DNA of 64,000 nucleotides from Clostridium sulfidigenes (GTDB lineage: Bacteria > Bacillota > Clostridia > Clostridiales > Clostridiaceae). Below the pieces are notes generated by a model. That model ran no database searches, was not told the origin of the DNA, and was given only the letters and a program-made list of their open reading frames with translations. The first letter of the stretch is position 1, and the number at the start of each line of letters is the position of its first letter. The stretch lies in contig NZ_JPMD01000001.1 of NCBI RefSeq assembly GCF_000732635.1, forward strand, positions 186,001 through 250,000, read 5' to 3'. The position numbers and the translations under genes are program-made. Shown piece after piece: positions 63,386-64,000 of this stretch.

Positions 63386-64000
63386 ATGGCCAAGAAAGAG
63401 ATAAAAACTGATGGGTGGTTAGCTACTTATGCAGATACTGTTACTTTGCTATTAACCTTCTTTGTTTTACTTTATTCACTATCAACTATAGACTCACAAA
63501 AATTTCAGCAGATAGCTGTAGCCATGCAAAGTGCTTTTAGTGGTAAGGCTGATAGGTCCATACTTGAATTTAATTCAAGTAGTGGGGATGTACCTATAGT
63601 TGGAAAGCCACAGCTTACAGTGGAGGACATTCAAGAAAATGAAAACTTGGAAATTTTAGAGGATGTATTAACTTACATTAAGGAAAATGATTTAGAGAAT
63701 GATGTTCAAATATATGAAGATGAAAAAGGTCTTAATATCCAGATGAAGGATTCCGTGCTTTTTGATACTGGAAAGGCAGAACTAAGGTCAGATAGTAAAA
63801 ATGTATTAGATAAGGTTAGTGACTTAATTGGAAAGGTAGATAACAAGATTATAATTGAAGGTCATACAGATAATGTACCAATTAACACACCAGCTATGCC
63901 AAATAACTGGCATCTATCTTCTGCTAGAGCATTAAGCGTACTGGATTATTTTCTTGGTAGTAAAAAGATTTTAAATCCTCAAAGGTTTTCAGCTCAGGGA
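63386..64000 (+). CDS. motB: MotB flagellar stator protein (cut by window end)
   Basis: At least 205 residues are present and the frame is open to the window edge. The N-terminal helix with the ion-carrying Asp lies in WLATYADTVTLLLTFFVLLYSLS, and the C-terminal OmpA-like peptidoglycan-binding domain starts near residue 110, with FDTGKAELRSDS and EGHTDNVPINTP, then NNWHLSSARA. The start ATG 63386 follows AGGTGAATAAT, eleven bases after motA. The end, about 40-60 residues, is outside the window. Confidence 0.94.
   Translation, partial: MAKKEIKTDGWLATYADTVTLLLTFFVLLYSLSTIDSQKFQQIAVAMQSAFSGKADRSILEFNSSSGDVPIVGKPQLTVEDIQENENLEILEDVLTYIKENDLENDVQIYEDEKGLNIQMKDSVLFDTGKAELRSDSKNVLDKVSDLIGKVDNKIIIEGHTDNVPINTPAMPNNWHLSSARALSVLDYFLGSKKILNPQRFSAQG

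Overview
The window is AT-rich and densely coded, and almost every gene is on the + strand. The gene content points to a motile, spore-forming, anaerobic Firmicute of the Clostridium type: alpha/beta small acid-soluble spore proteins, a single-chain pyruvate:ferredoxin oxidoreductase, a Bacillus/Clostridium-style chemotaxis set (CheC, CheD, FliY) and the FliW-CsrA flagellin switch. Species cannot be fixed from the sequence alone.

Positions 1-18,300 hold housekeeping genes: topoisomerase IV (parE, parC), an M16 peptidase, recJ, two divergently placed SASP genes, a solo murG, a beta-CASP metallo-hydrolase, pyruvate:ferredoxin oxidoreductase, a Cys/His-rich DUF1292 protein, a HAD phosphatase behind a possible RBS-masking leader, and a class IV aminotransferase gene broken at a run of nine A. 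Two unusual intergenic elements lie between murG and the hydrolase: a 284-bp multi-stem palindrome, and a repeat that reappears in opposite orientation near 33.2 kb.

Positions 18,300-37,700 hold one long chemotaxis and late-flagellar cluster: fapA, cheW, cheD, cheB, cheR, cheA, cheC, cheY, cheW, fliM, fliY, then (after a terminator and a candidate sigma-28 promoter) flgM, flgN, flgK, flgL, a structured spacer, fliW, csrA, flaG, fliS, fliD, a fliT-like gene and a short flagellin. The flagellin leader carries a near-consensus CsrA site in a hairpin plus a second GGA site at the Shine-Dalgarno, so the whole FliW-CsrA-flagellin circuit is visible.

Positions 37,700-49,200 look like a flagellin glycosylation island: two glycosyltransferase/TPR genes (the first decayed by three +1A frameshifts), a WbqC-like protein, two methyltransferases, two tandem paralogous beta-propeller proteins of unknown role, a GNAT acyltransferase, a degenerate IS6-type insertion, a DegT/DnrJ sugar aminotransferase and an EFR1-type flavodoxin/ferredoxin protein. 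The function is inferred from position next to flagellin.

Positions 49,200-52,300 hold a chemoreceptor gene and a second flagellin-like gene. Each is preceded by a copy of the same hairpin plus sigma-28 promoter module. Positions 52,300-64,000 begin with a sigma-A promoter, a c-di-GMP-I (GEMM) riboswitch and a terminator in a long leader, followed by the early flagellar operon flgB, flgC, fliE, fliF, fliG, fliH, fliI, fliJ, fliK, flgD, flgE, flbD, motA and motB (cut by the window end). The layout implies that c-di-GMP gates basal-body and motor synthesis, sigma-28/FlgM times the filament and receptor genes, and FliW/CsrA tunes flagellin translation.
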